This document shows positions 32,490 to 39,736 of a DNA stretch of 64,000 nucleotides, in pieces (the first letter of the stretch is position 1; each line of letters starts with the position of its first letter). The stretch is taken from positions 25,790-89,789 of the forward strand of contig DATIBC010000097.1 in NCBI GenBank assembly GCA_035457725.1. Reading direction: 5' to 3'. The DNA comes from DATFES01 sp035457725 (lineage in GTDB: Bacteria > Pseudomonadota > Alphaproteobacteria > CACIAM-22H2). The notes under the pieces were generated by a model. It saw nothing but the letters and a program-made list of their open reading frames with translations. It did no database searches and had not been told where the DNA came from. The position numbers and the translations under genes are program-made.

Positions 32490-33665
32490 TTGGCCGGCGA
32501 GCGAGTGACTTCGATCGAGATGATCCGGCGGCTCGTCGGATTCGACACCGTTTCGGCACGCTCTAATTTGGCCATGATCGATTTCGTGCGCCAGTATCTG
32601 GCCGGTCACGGCATTGCGACGCATCTTGTGCCCAATTCGCACGGCGACAAGGCGAATCTGTTCGCCGCGATCGGCCCCGACGCGCCGGGCGGAGTGCTGC
32701 TGTCGGGCCACACCGATGTCGTGCCGGTCGAAGGCCAGCCCTGGTCGAGCGATCCCTTCGCGCTCGCCGAGCGCGACGGCAAGTTGTTTGGTCGCGGCAC
32801 TGCCGACATGAAAAGTTTCATCGCGGTCGCCCTGGCGATGGCGCCGGAGTTGAAGAATCGGACACTCAGGCGGCCGATCTATTTCGCCTTTTCGTTCGAC
32901 GAGGAAATTGGCTGTCTCGGCGCGCCGCTCCTCATCGAACGTCTTGGCCGCGACTTGCCGAAGCCGGCGCTCGCCATTGTCGGCGAACCAACATCGATGA
33001 AGGTGGTGAACGCGCACAAGGGCGTTTGCGCCTACGCCACGACGATCATCGGCCGCGACGCGCATTCGAGCGCGCCGCAGCTCGGCGCGAACGCCATCCT
33101 CTTCATGGGGCGGTTCATCGCTTTCCTCGACGGCCTCACCACGGAGCTGAAGGCGGAAGGAGATGGCGCAGCGATCCCCGGCCTCGAATTCGATCCGCCA
33201 TGGACGACGCTTGGACTAGGCGTCATCCACGGCGGAACGGCGCTCAACATCATCGCGCGCGAGTGTCGGCTGGACTGGGAGTTCCGCCCCTTGCCCGGTG
33301 TCGACGCCGCCGCAATCCGCACGCGCGCCGAGCGCTTCGTTGCCGATAGGCTGCTGCCCGATTTGCGGCGGGCGGCGCCCGACGGTTCGATCGTCATCGC
33401 GGAGCTGTGCAACGCGCCGGCGCTGCGCCCGGAGGCGGCGGGCGCCGCCGAGGCATTGGCGCTGCGGCTCACCGGTTCCAATCGCACGGCAACCGCTTCG
33501 TTCGGATCGGAGGCCGGGCAGTTCCAGGAAAGCGGAATTTCGACCGTGATGTGCGGTCCCGGCGATATCGCTCAAGCCCACCAACCCGACGAGTTCATCG
33601 CCGTCGATCAGGTGCGCCAATGCGAGGGCTTTCTGCGCCGACTGGCCGACTGGGCGGCAAGTTGA
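32490..33665 (+). CDS. argE: Acetylornithine deacetylase
   Basis: A 391-residue M20-family di-zinc amidohydrolase that releases ornithine from N-acetylornithine in arginine synthesis. Metal ligands and base are visible: H74 and D76 (LLSGHTDVVPV), D107 (RGTADMKS), E138/E139 (FDEEIGCLGA) and a later His in CGPGDIAQAHQPDE. The TTG start follows GGGAGACG. ArgE and succinyl-diaminopimelate desuccinylase are close relatives, but the N-terminal SIEMIRRLVGFDTVSARSNL and TSMKVVNAHKGV segments favour ArgE. It ends 23 bases before the TetR promoter. Confidence 0.9.
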   Translation: MAGERVTSIEMIRRLVGFDTVSARSNLAMIDFVRQYLAGHGIATHLVPNSHGDKANLFAAIGPDAPGGVLLSGHTDVVPVEGQPWSSDPFALAERDGKLFGRGTADMKSFIAVALAMAPELKNRTLRRPIYFAFSFDEEIGCLGAPLLIERLGRDLPKPALAIVGEPTSMKVVNAHKGVCAYATTIIGRDAHSSAPQLGANAILFMGRFIAFLDGLTTELKAEGDGAAIPGLEFDPPWTTLGLGVIHGGTALNIIARECRLDWEFRPLPGVDAAAIRTRAERFVADRLLPDLRRAAPDGSIVIAELCNAPALRPEAAGAAEALALRLTGSNRTATASFGSEAGQFQESGISTVMCGPGDIAQAHQPDEFIAVDQVRQCEGFLRRLADWAAS

Positions 33666-33688
33666 TCGACCGGAGCTGGCGCCGGCGC

Positions 33689-33717
33689 TTGACAGGTGGG
33701 CACCTTGTGTCGTAAAG
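33689..33717 (+). promoter_or_regulatory. Candidate promoter of the TetR gene
   Basis: A consensus -35 TTGACA (33689-33694) is followed after 17 bases by GTAAAG, a weak -10, directly abutting the palindromic operator at 33717-33732. A repressor bound there would block transcription. Confidence 0.5.
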
Positions 33718-33732
33718 TGAGTGAATGTTCAC
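33717..33732. promoter_or_regulatory. TetR operator copy 1 (autoregulatory)
   Basis: GTGAGTGAATGTTCAC is an imperfect palindrome sharing the GTGAGTGA left half and a TCAC right half with the site at 34334-34353. It lies between the promoter and the start codon. Confidence 0.6.
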
Positions 33733-33747
33733 ATTACCGAGGGCGTT

Positions 33748-34317
33748 ATGCGCAACGGCGAAGCCACCCGCAACAAGCTCCATACCACGTCGCTCAAGTT
33801 GTTCGTCGAAAAGGGTGTCACCGAGACCACGGTGCGCGACATCGCGCTCGGCGCCGGGGTCGCCGAGGGCACCCTCTACCGCCACTACGCCTCGAAGGAC
33901 GCCCTAGTCGAGGATTTGTTCCAAAGGAACTACGCGGCGTTCGGCCGGACGCTGGCCGAGCTGGCGCGGCGCCACGAAGGCCACCGCCAGAAGCTCGAGG
34001 CGATGATCGGCGGATTTTGCCGCCTTTTCGACGAGAATCCGCATCTTTTCCGCTTTCTATTGCTGGCCCAGCACCAGACGCTGCCGAAGCTGCGCAACGG
34101 CTTCGAAAACCCGGTGCAGGTGGTCCGCGACGTCATCGCCGCGGCCATGCGCGCCGGCGCGATCCGGGCCCGCGACGCCAATCTTGCCGCCGGCATGGTG
34201 ATCGGCCTGGTCTTGCAGCCCGCCGTGTTCGTCGTCTATGGGCGCTTGAGCCCACCTTTTTCGCGATATGTCGGCGACATCGCTGCCGCGTGCTGGCAGG
34301 CGATCGGCGGGCGCTAG
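33748..34317 (+). CDS. TetR/AcrR-family transcriptional regulator
   Basis: 189 residues. The N-terminal helix-turn-helix (LFVEKGVTETTVRDIALGAG, then VAEGTLYRHYASKD) is typical TetR; the C-terminal ligand/dimer domain is not assignable. The ATG at 33748 with GAGGG four bases upstream was preferred to the GTG at 33721, because the latter lies inside the operator palindrome. Related palindromes precede this gene and the acyltransferase fusion 58 bases downstream, so it probably represses both. A fatty-acid or lysolipid-derived inducer is an inference from the target. Confidence 0.88.
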   Translation: MRNGEATRNKLHTTSLKLFVEKGVTETTVRDIALGAGVAEGTLYRHYASKDALVEDLFQRNYAAFGRTLAELARRHEGHRQKLEAMIGGFCRLFDENPHLFRFLLLAQHQTLPKLRNGFENPVQVVRDVIAAAMRAGAIRARDANLAAGMVIGLVLQPAVFVVYGRLSPPFSRYVGDIAAACWQAIGGR

Positions 34318-34333
34318 CCCTTTTCGCTTCTTA

Positions 34334-34353
34334 TGTGAGTGAGTACTCACACA
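34334..34353. promoter_or_regulatory. TetR operator copy 2, before the acyltransferase fusion
   Basis: TGTGAGTGAGTACTCACACA contains the perfect 12-base palindrome GTGAGTACTCAC (34339-34350). It stands 22 bases before the ATG of the LplT-Aas-like gene and resembles the site in front of the TetR gene. Confidence 0.7.
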
Positions 34354-34375
34354 TTTATCTCAAGTTCCGGAGACC

Positions 34376-37300
34376 ATGATGGTGCACGGACTGCTCCCCT
34401 TGCTTCGCACGCGGCGCTTTCTGCCGTTGTTCGTCACCCAGTTCCTCGGCGCGATGAACGACAACCTGCTCAAGAACGCGCTGGCGATACTGATCGTCTA
34501 TGAGATCGGCGCCGGCGCGGGCGCCGAGCCGGGGGTGCTGGTGGCGATCGCCGCCGGGCTGTTCATCGCTCCCTATTTCCTGTTTTCGGCGACCGCAGGG
34601 CAGATCGCCGACCGCTACGAGAAATCGCTGCTGCTGCGCGTCACCAAGTTCGCCGAAATTCCCATCATGGCGCTTGCCGCCGTCGGACTGGCGCTCGCCG
34701 ATCTTCATCTTCTGCTCGCCGTGCTGTTTTTGCTGGGAACGCAGGCGACGTTCTTCAGCCCGCTTAAATTCGCCATTCTGCCCGAGCATCTGCGCGAGGA
34801 CGAACTGATCGGCGGCAACGCGTTGATCGAGGCCGGCACGTTCATCGGCATACTCGTCGGCACGATCGCTGGCGGCGCGCTGGTGCTTGGGGCGGATGGC
34901 ACGCGCATCGTCGCCGGCCTCGGCCTGGCGCTGGCGACCGCCGGTTTCGCCGCGTCGCTCGCCATTCCGCGCACGTCGGCAGGCGAACCCGCCGTCGCTG
35001 TCGGCTGGAACCTGATTTCCGAGACGCGCTCGGTCATCGGTACGACCTTCCGCGATCGCCGAATCTTTCTTTGCGTGCTCGGCCTTTCGTGGTTCTGGAT
35101 GATGGGCGCCACATTTCTCGCCGAACTGCCGGAGTTCGCCAAGGACGTGCTCGGCGGCAACGAACACGTCGTCACCCTTTTCTTGACGTTGTTCTCGATC
35201 GGCATCGCCATCGGCTCGTGGCTGTGCCACCGCATGCTCGACGGCGAGGTATCGGCGCGTCACGTGCCGCTGGCCGCGCTCGGCATGGCGCTCTTCGCCT
35301 TCGATCTGTACTTCGCCATCGACGGACGCGTCGCCCCGGCCGCGCTGGCCGGTCCGTTGGGCTTCTTGAGCGAGCCGCACAACTGGCGCGTGGCGGCCGA
35401 TTTTCTGCTGCTCGCCGTCTGTGGCGGCGTCTACAACGTGCCGCTCTATGCGATTTTACAGGCCCGCAGTCGACCCCACGAGCGCGCCCGCGTCGTCGCC
35501 GGCAACAATATCGTCAATGCTTTTTTCATGGCGGTCGCCGCCTTCGCGACGGCGGCGATGATCGCGCTGGGTTTCGGGGTCGTCGAGGTGTTTCTCGTCA
35601 TCGCGACAGGCAGCCTCGTGGTGGCCATCTATATTTGCGGCCTGCTGCCCGACGCCGCGCTCAAGCCCTTATTCGCGCTGGCGCTGCGCCTCGCCTATGG
35701 CGTGAAAGTACGGGGCCGCGAGCATCTGAAGACCGCCGGATCGCGCGTGGTGATCGTCGCCAATCACGTCTCGTTTCTCGACGCCGCGCTGCTCGCGACG
35801 TTCCTTCCCGGCCGGCCGGTTTTCGCCATCGACACGATGATGGCCCGACGTTGGTGGGTTCGGCCCTGGCTCGCGCTGGTCGAGGCGCTGCCGGTCGATC
35901 CGACACGCGCGCTCTCGATGCGGGTTTTTGTCGACGCGGTACGCGCCGGCCGGCCGGTGGTGATCTTCCCGGAGGGACGGCTAACCGTCACTGGCGCGCT
36001 CATGAAGGTGTACGAGGGTCCGGGGCTGATCGCCGACAAGGCCGACGCGCCGATCCTGCCGATCCGCATCGACGGCGCGGAGCACACGATCTTCTCGCGC
36101 CTCAAGGGAAAACTGCGGCGGCGCTGGTTTCCACGGATCGTCCTCACCATCTTGCCGCCGCGGCGTTTCGAGGTTCCATCGGAACTCCACGGCCGCCGTC
36201 GCCGTCAGAAGATCGGCGCCGCACTCTACGATCTGATGAGCGAGATGGTCTTCGAGACCAGCAACATCGATCGCACGCTGTTCGAAGCGCTGCTCAACGC
36301 GCGCATCGACCACGGCGGCGGCAAGCCGATCGTCGAGGACATCGAGCGTCGGCCGCTGACCTACAACCGGCTGATCATCGGCAGCCTCGTCCTCGGTCGG
36401 CGCTTAAACGAAATTGCGGCGCCGCGCGAGGTGGTCGCAATGATGCTCCCCAACAGCGCAGGCGCGGCGGTCGTGTTTTTCGCGCTTATCGCCACGGGGC
36501 GGATTCCGGCCATGCTCAACTATACCGCCGGCGCGCAAGGCATGCTCGCCGCCTGCACCGCCGCCGACGTGAAGACCGTTGTCACCGCGCGGCGATTCGT
36601 CGAGCTGGCGCGATTGGACCAGGCGGTCGCGGCGCTTGCCGCCAATGTCCGCGTCGTCTACCTCGAGGACGTCCGCGCGAGCATCGGCTTCGTCGAGCGG
36701 CTCGCCGGGTATCTCCGCCGCGTCATCGCGCGAAGGATTCATCGCCGCTCCGGAATCAAGCCCGACGATCCGGCGGTGATCTTGTTCACCTCGGGCTCGG
36801 AAGGCACGCCGAAGGGCGTCGTCCTTAGCCACCGCAATCTACTGGCGAACTGCCACCAGATCGCCTCGCGCGTCGCTTTCAATCCGACCGATATCGCCTT
36901 CAACGCGCTGCCGGTGTTCCACTCCTTCGGACTCACCGGCGGGTTGATTCTGCCGATCGTCGCCGGCGTCAAGACGTTCCTCTATCCTTCTCCGTTGCAC
37001 TATCGCATCGTCTCCGAGCTGGTCTACGACACCAACGCCAGCGTCCTGTTCGGAACCGACACGTTCCTCGCCGGCTACGCGCGGGTCGCGCACTCGTACG
37101 ACTTTTACAACGTGCGTTACGTTTTCGCCGGCGCCGAGAAGGTGCGCGAGGAAACGCGGCGCGCCTGGATGGAGCGGTTCGGGTTGCGCATTCTCGAAGG
37201 CTATGGCGTCACCGAGACCGCGCCCGTGCTGGCGACCAATACGCCGATGCAGTTCAAGGCCGGAACGGTCGGACGTTTCCTGCCGGGAGTCCGCCACCGG

Positions 37301-37810
37301 CTTGAAAAGGTTCCAGGGATCGACGAGGGCGGGCGGCTTTACGTCGCCGGGCCAAACGTCATGCGTGGATATCTGCGCCACGACCGACCGGGCGCGGTCG
37401 AAACGCTCGACGAGGGCTGGCACGACACCGGCGACATCGTCTCGATCGACGACGAGGGATACGTGCGCATCGTCGGCCGCGTCAAGCGCTTCGCCAAGAT
37501 CGGCGGCGAAATGGTGTCGCTGGGCGCGGTCGAGGCGGTTTTCGCGGCCGAATGGCCGGAAAGTGTGCATGCAGTCGTCGCCGTGCCGGATCCGCGCAAG
37601 GGCGAACAGCTCGTGCTGGTCACCACCCGAGCCGGCACTACCCGCGACGACGCTGGCCATGTCGTGCGCCAACGCGGCCTGCCCGAACTGGCGGCGCCGC
37701 GCCAAGTCATCATCGTCGCCACGATGCCGCTTCTCGGCACCGGCAAGACTGATTACGGCGCGGTACGAAACCTGATCGACGAGCAGATCGCCGCCGCGGT
37801 CAGCGCGTGA
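34376..37810 (+). CDS. aas: Lysophospholipid transporter / 2-acyl-GPE acyltransferase / acyl-ACP ligase fusion
   Basis: 1144 residues with three parts. Residues 1-430 are an MFS transporter like LplT (FLGAMNDNLLKNALAILIVY, a dozen membrane segments). Residues about 440-620 are a PlsC acyltransferase with H464-x4-D469 (NHVSFLD) and FPEGRLTVTG. Residues about 640-1144 are an AMP-forming acyl ligase (ILFTSGSEGTPKGVVLSH near 800, later YGVTETAPV and HDTGDIVSIDDEGY). Together they flip, re-acylate and supply acyl-ACP for lysophosphatidylethanolamine salvage at the inner membrane. E. coli encodes these as separate LplT and Aas. It is controlled by the TetR operator just upstream. Confidence 0.92.
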   Translation: MMVHGLLPLLRTRRFLPLFVTQFLGAMNDNLLKNALAILIVYEIGAGAGAEPGVLVAIAAGLFIAPYFLFSATAGQIADRYEKSLLLRVTKFAEIPIMALAAVGLALADLHLLLAVLFLLGTQATFFSPLKFAILPEHLREDELIGGNALIEAGTFIGILVGTIAGGALVLGADGTRIVAGLGLALATAGFAASLAIPRTSAGEPAVAVGWNLISETRSVIGTTFRDRRIFLCVLGLSWFWMMGATFLAELPEFAKDVLGGNEHVVTLFLTLFSIGIAIGSWLCHRMLDGEVSARHVPLAALGMALFAFDLYFAIDGRVAPAALAGPLGFLSEPHNWRVAADFLLLAVCGGVYNVPLYAILQARSRPHERARVVAGNNIVNAFFMAVAAFATAAMIALGFGVVEVFLVIATGSLVVAIYICGLLPDAALKPLFALALRLAYGVKVRGREHLKTAGSRVVIVANHVSFLDAALLATFLPGRPVFAIDTMMARRWWVRPWLALVEALPVDPTRALSMRVFVDAVRAGRPVVIFPEGRLTVTGALMKVYEGPGLIADKADAPILPIRIDGAEHTIFSRLKGKLRRRWFPRIVLTILPPRRFEVPSELHGRRRRQKIGAALYDLMSEMVFETSNIDRTLFEALLNARIDHGGGKPIVEDIERRPLTYNRLIIGSLVLGRRLNEIAAPREVVAMMLPNSAGAAVVFFALIATGRIPAMLNYTAGAQGMLAACTAADVKTVVTARRFVELARLDQAVAALAANVRVVYLEDVRASIGFVERLAGYLRRVIARRIHRRSGIKPDDPAVILFTSGSEGTPKGVVLSHRNLLANCHQIASRVAFNPTDIAFNALPVFHSFGLTGGLILPIVAGVKTFLYPSPLHYRIVSELVYDTNASVLFGTDTFLAGYARVAHSYDFYNVRYVFAGAEKVREETRRAWMERFGLRILEGYGVTETAPVLATNTPMQFKAGTVGRFLPGVRHRLEKVPGIDEGGRLYVAGPNVMRGYLRHDRPGAVETLDEGWHDTGDIVSIDDEGYVRIVGRVKRFAKIGGEMVSLGAVEAVFAAEWPESVHAVVAVPDPRKGEQLVLVTTRAGTTRDDAGHVVRQRGLPELAAPRQVIIVATMPLLGTGKTDYGAVRNLIDEQIAAAVSA

Positions 37811-38267
37811 ACTCGATGGCCCCGCCAGGCAGGAGGTAGAGCACCAGCGCCTCACCCTCGCTCACCGTCGGGTGGTGCGCGGTGTCGGGACCATAGACGA
37901 GAAAGCCCCTGGCGTGCCCATCGAACTTCGCCGGCGCGCCGATCGGCATGATCATGTCGATTTCGCCGTTGGGGTGGCGATGGTGCGGACCCTTGCAGTC
38001 GCGCATGCGGACGACGTCGACGCTGAAGCCGTGAAGCGCCGGATCGTCCGGCTTGATCACACGGCCATATTTGATGCCGCCCGCCTCGCGGGCGCACATC
38101 CAACCAGCGGTGATCGCTTTGTGGCAGGCGGCCTCGATGGCGCGGAAGGCCGCGCCGTCGGGCGGGAAACGACGGTTGAGTTCCGCCGTCAATCGCCCAT
38201 CCAGCGGCTTGCCGGCGGCCGCGGCGGCGATCTCGGCGATCATGGGCTTGAATTCATCGAGCGTCAT
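37800..38267 (-). CDS. DUF4863 / 4-hydroxylaminobenzoate lyase-like protein
   Basis: A 155-residue protein. An N-terminal helical part (MTLDEFKPMIAEIAAAAAG) is followed by a cupin-like C-terminal half with a His/Glu motif HHRHPNGEIDMIMP and a later HHPTVSEGEALVLYLLPGG. I associate this architecture with DUF4863, which includes 4-hydroxylaminobenzoate lyases (PnbB), but no nitrobenzoate genes are nearby, so the substrate stays open. The assignment is from memory of the family. It is convergent with the acyltransferase fusion, overlapping its last 11 bases, and divergent from the thioesterase gene. Confidence 0.65.
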   Translation of the reverse strand: MTLDEFKPMIAEIAAAAAGKPLDGRLTAELNRRFPPDGAAFRAIEAACHKAITAGWMCAREAGGIKYGRVIKPDDPALHGFSVDVVRMRDCKGPHHRHPNGEIDMIMPIGAPAKFDGHARGFLVYGPDTAHHPTVSEGEALVLYLLPGGAIEFTR

Positions 38268-38338
38268 CGCCGCGCGCTTTCCTCGTGACGCTGCGGAGGG
38301 TAGCCTTGCTCGGCCGCTTGTTTCAATAGGGGAAGGCG

Positions 38339-38788
38339 ATGAAACCCACGCTTCAGCCGGGTCTGATGCACACGCGGACCGTCATCATCGACAAGCCGCG
38401 AACGATCGATTTCATGGGCGAGGACTTGCGCGTTTACGCGACGCCCGAAATGGTTCGCGACATGGAGCAGACCAGCCGATTGCTTTTGCTGCCGCACCTG
38501 GACGAAGGCGAGGATTCGGTAGGCATGCGGGTCGAAATCGACCACCTTGGGCCTGCCTTGCTCGGTCAATCGATCGAGGTCGCCGCGAAGGTGGTGGCGC
38601 TTGAGGGGCGCAAGGCGACGTTCGAGGTCGAGGCCAGGGACGAATCCGGCGCGATCGGCCGCGGACGTCATATCCGATTTGTCGTCATCAAGGAGAAATC
38701 GCGCGAGCGGTTAAAAGCCAAGCGCGCGGCGCTCGAAGCGGCGAGTCGGCCCAGGTCCTCGGGCGCTCCCAAGATCGTCCCCGCTTGA
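38339..38788 (+). CDS. Hotdog-fold thioesterase, FlK-like
   Basis: 149 residues with a single hotdog domain of the fluoroacetyl-CoA-thioesterase-like group. The conserved pattern ATPEMVRDMEQTSRLLLLPH contains the catalytic-type Thr/Glu positions; HLGPALLGQSIEVAAKVVAL is the next strand pair. Family members hydrolyse diverse small acyl-CoAs, so FlK activity itself is not implied. AGGGGAAGG precedes the ATG. The Lys/Arg-rich C-terminal tail (about 20 residues) is extra. It ends exactly next to the convergent second thioesterase gene. Confidence 0.78.
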   Translation: MKPTLQPGLMHTRTVIIDKPRTIDFMGEDLRVYATPEMVRDMEQTSRLLLLPHLDEGEDSVGMRVEIDHLGPALLGQSIEVAAKVVALEGRKATFEVEARDESGAIGRGRHIRFVVIKEKSRERLKAKRAALEAASRPRSSGAPKIVPA

Positions 38789-39250
38789 TCAATCCTCGCC
38801 GTCGCGCGGGGCATGATACGCCTCGGCGGTGGCGCGAAAATCGGGCGGCAGCGGCGTCGGGCGATAGTTCTTGAGATCGACGATGCAGGCTTTCATCGTC
38901 GCACGAAAATGGACCGCCCCGCCTTCGCCGCGTCCTTGCATGGCGAAGGTCAGCGTCGAGCGCCCGATCGAGGCAACGACCAGCGTCACGTCGAGCTTCT
39001 GGTCGGGCTGAATCGGCTTGACGAACTCGACGCTTGCCTTGACGAAGGGCGATCCGAGCTTGCGCTCGACGTTGAGCTTGCGCCACGGCGTGCCGAGCGC
39101 GTCGCGATACCACGCCTCCACCGCTTCCATCGCGTAGTCGAGGACGCGCGGGGTGTAGACGATCCCGGCCGGATCGGTATCGCCCCATTTGACGATCCGC
39201 GAGTGGAGGAAGGTGCGCCCCTCGGCGGGCGCGGCGCGCTGCTGCGTCAT
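38789..39250 (-). CDS. Acyl-CoA thioesterase, 4-hydroxybenzoyl-CoA thioesterase family
   Basis: A 153-residue hotdog thioesterase. The active-site segment WGDTDPAGIVYTPRVLDYAM carries the Asp of the 4HBT group; VERKLGSPFVKASVEFVKPI follows as in the family. The ATG at 39250 was chosen because upstream codons read into the arsR promoter region. It is tail-to-tail with the FlK-like gene, with stop codons adjacent. The acyl substrate cannot be told from sequence. Confidence 0.82.
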   Translation of the reverse strand: MTQQRAAPAEGRTFLHSRIVKWGDTDPAGIVYTPRVLDYAMEAVEAWYRDALGTPWRKLNVERKLGSPFVKASVEFVKPIQPDQKLDVTLVVASIGRSTLTFAMQGRGEGGAVHFRATMKACIVDLKNYRPTPLPPDFRATAEAYHAPRDGED

Positions 39251-39295
39251 CGCGGGCGAGCAATAGCACCGCGGTGGGGCGAACAACAAACCATC

Positions 39296-39338
39296 TTGAC
39301 ATATCGATATCGATCGATGTATTGATAGGCATCGATAT
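39296..39338 (+). promoter_or_regulatory. arsR promoter/operator region
   Basis: TTGACA (39296-39301) with TATTGA (39320-39325) at 18-base spacing. It is overlapped by ATATCGAT (39307-39314) and its inverse ATCGATAT (39331-39338), with a further overlapping ATATCGAT at 39301-39308. An ArsR dimer bound to the repeat would cover the -10 element. Confidence 0.6.
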
Positions 39339-39358
39339 ATAAGCGATGGACGACGTCC

Positions 39359-39709
39359 ATGGACCGCGACCGTAATTTTGTGTTCAGGGCGCTAGCCGAT
39401 CCGGCGCGCATCAGAATCCTCGAGTTCCTGCGCCGTCCCGACGTCGAGTGCTGTTCGTTCGCCGACAAGGTATGCGCCTGCGACATCGAGACGGCGCTGG
39501 GCCTCTCGCAGGCGACGATCAGCCATCACATGAAATGCCTGCAGCGGGCGGGCCTGGTGATCGGCGAGAAGCACGGACGATGGATGCACTACCGGCTCGA
39601 TCGCGGGACATTCGTGCGCGCCGCCGATTGGCTGACAGGGTTTGCCGGCGACGCCGAGGGGGCGCGCGCCAAGGGGCTCGCCGAGAAGGCGCACGGGCGC
39701 GCCGCGTGA
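39359..39709 (+). CDS. arsR: ArsR-family arsenic-responsive repressor
   Basis: A 116-residue winged-helix repressor. Candidate As(III) ligands are C39 and C41 (KVCACDIETALGLSQATIS), the classical C-x-C-D motif at the recognition-helix side, with additional C31-C32 and C60. The HTH is LGLSQATISHHMKCLQRAGL. Expected to dissociate from its operator when trivalent arsenic binds. It leads an operon with the flavoprotein, an MFS exporter and arsC, and overlaps no upstream gene. Confidence 0.92.
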   Translation: MDRDRNFVFRALADPARIRILEFLRRPDVECCSFADKVCACDIETALGLSQATISHHMKCLQRAGLVIGEKHGRWMHYRLDRGTFVRAADWLTGFAGDAEGARAKGLAEKAHGRAA

Positions 39710-39736
39710 TTTGTGTATCACTCAAGGGAAGACGTC

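Noticed and set aside
33721..33747. GTG start for the TetR gene
   Set aside because: It lies within the operator palindrome and has no ribosome site; the ATG at 33748 has GAGGG and yields a normal TetR N terminus.
35071..36828. 585-residue plus-strand frame inside the acyltransferase fusion
   Set aside because: Shadow frame; the real frame contains MFS, PlsC and AMP-ligase motifs across the same bases.
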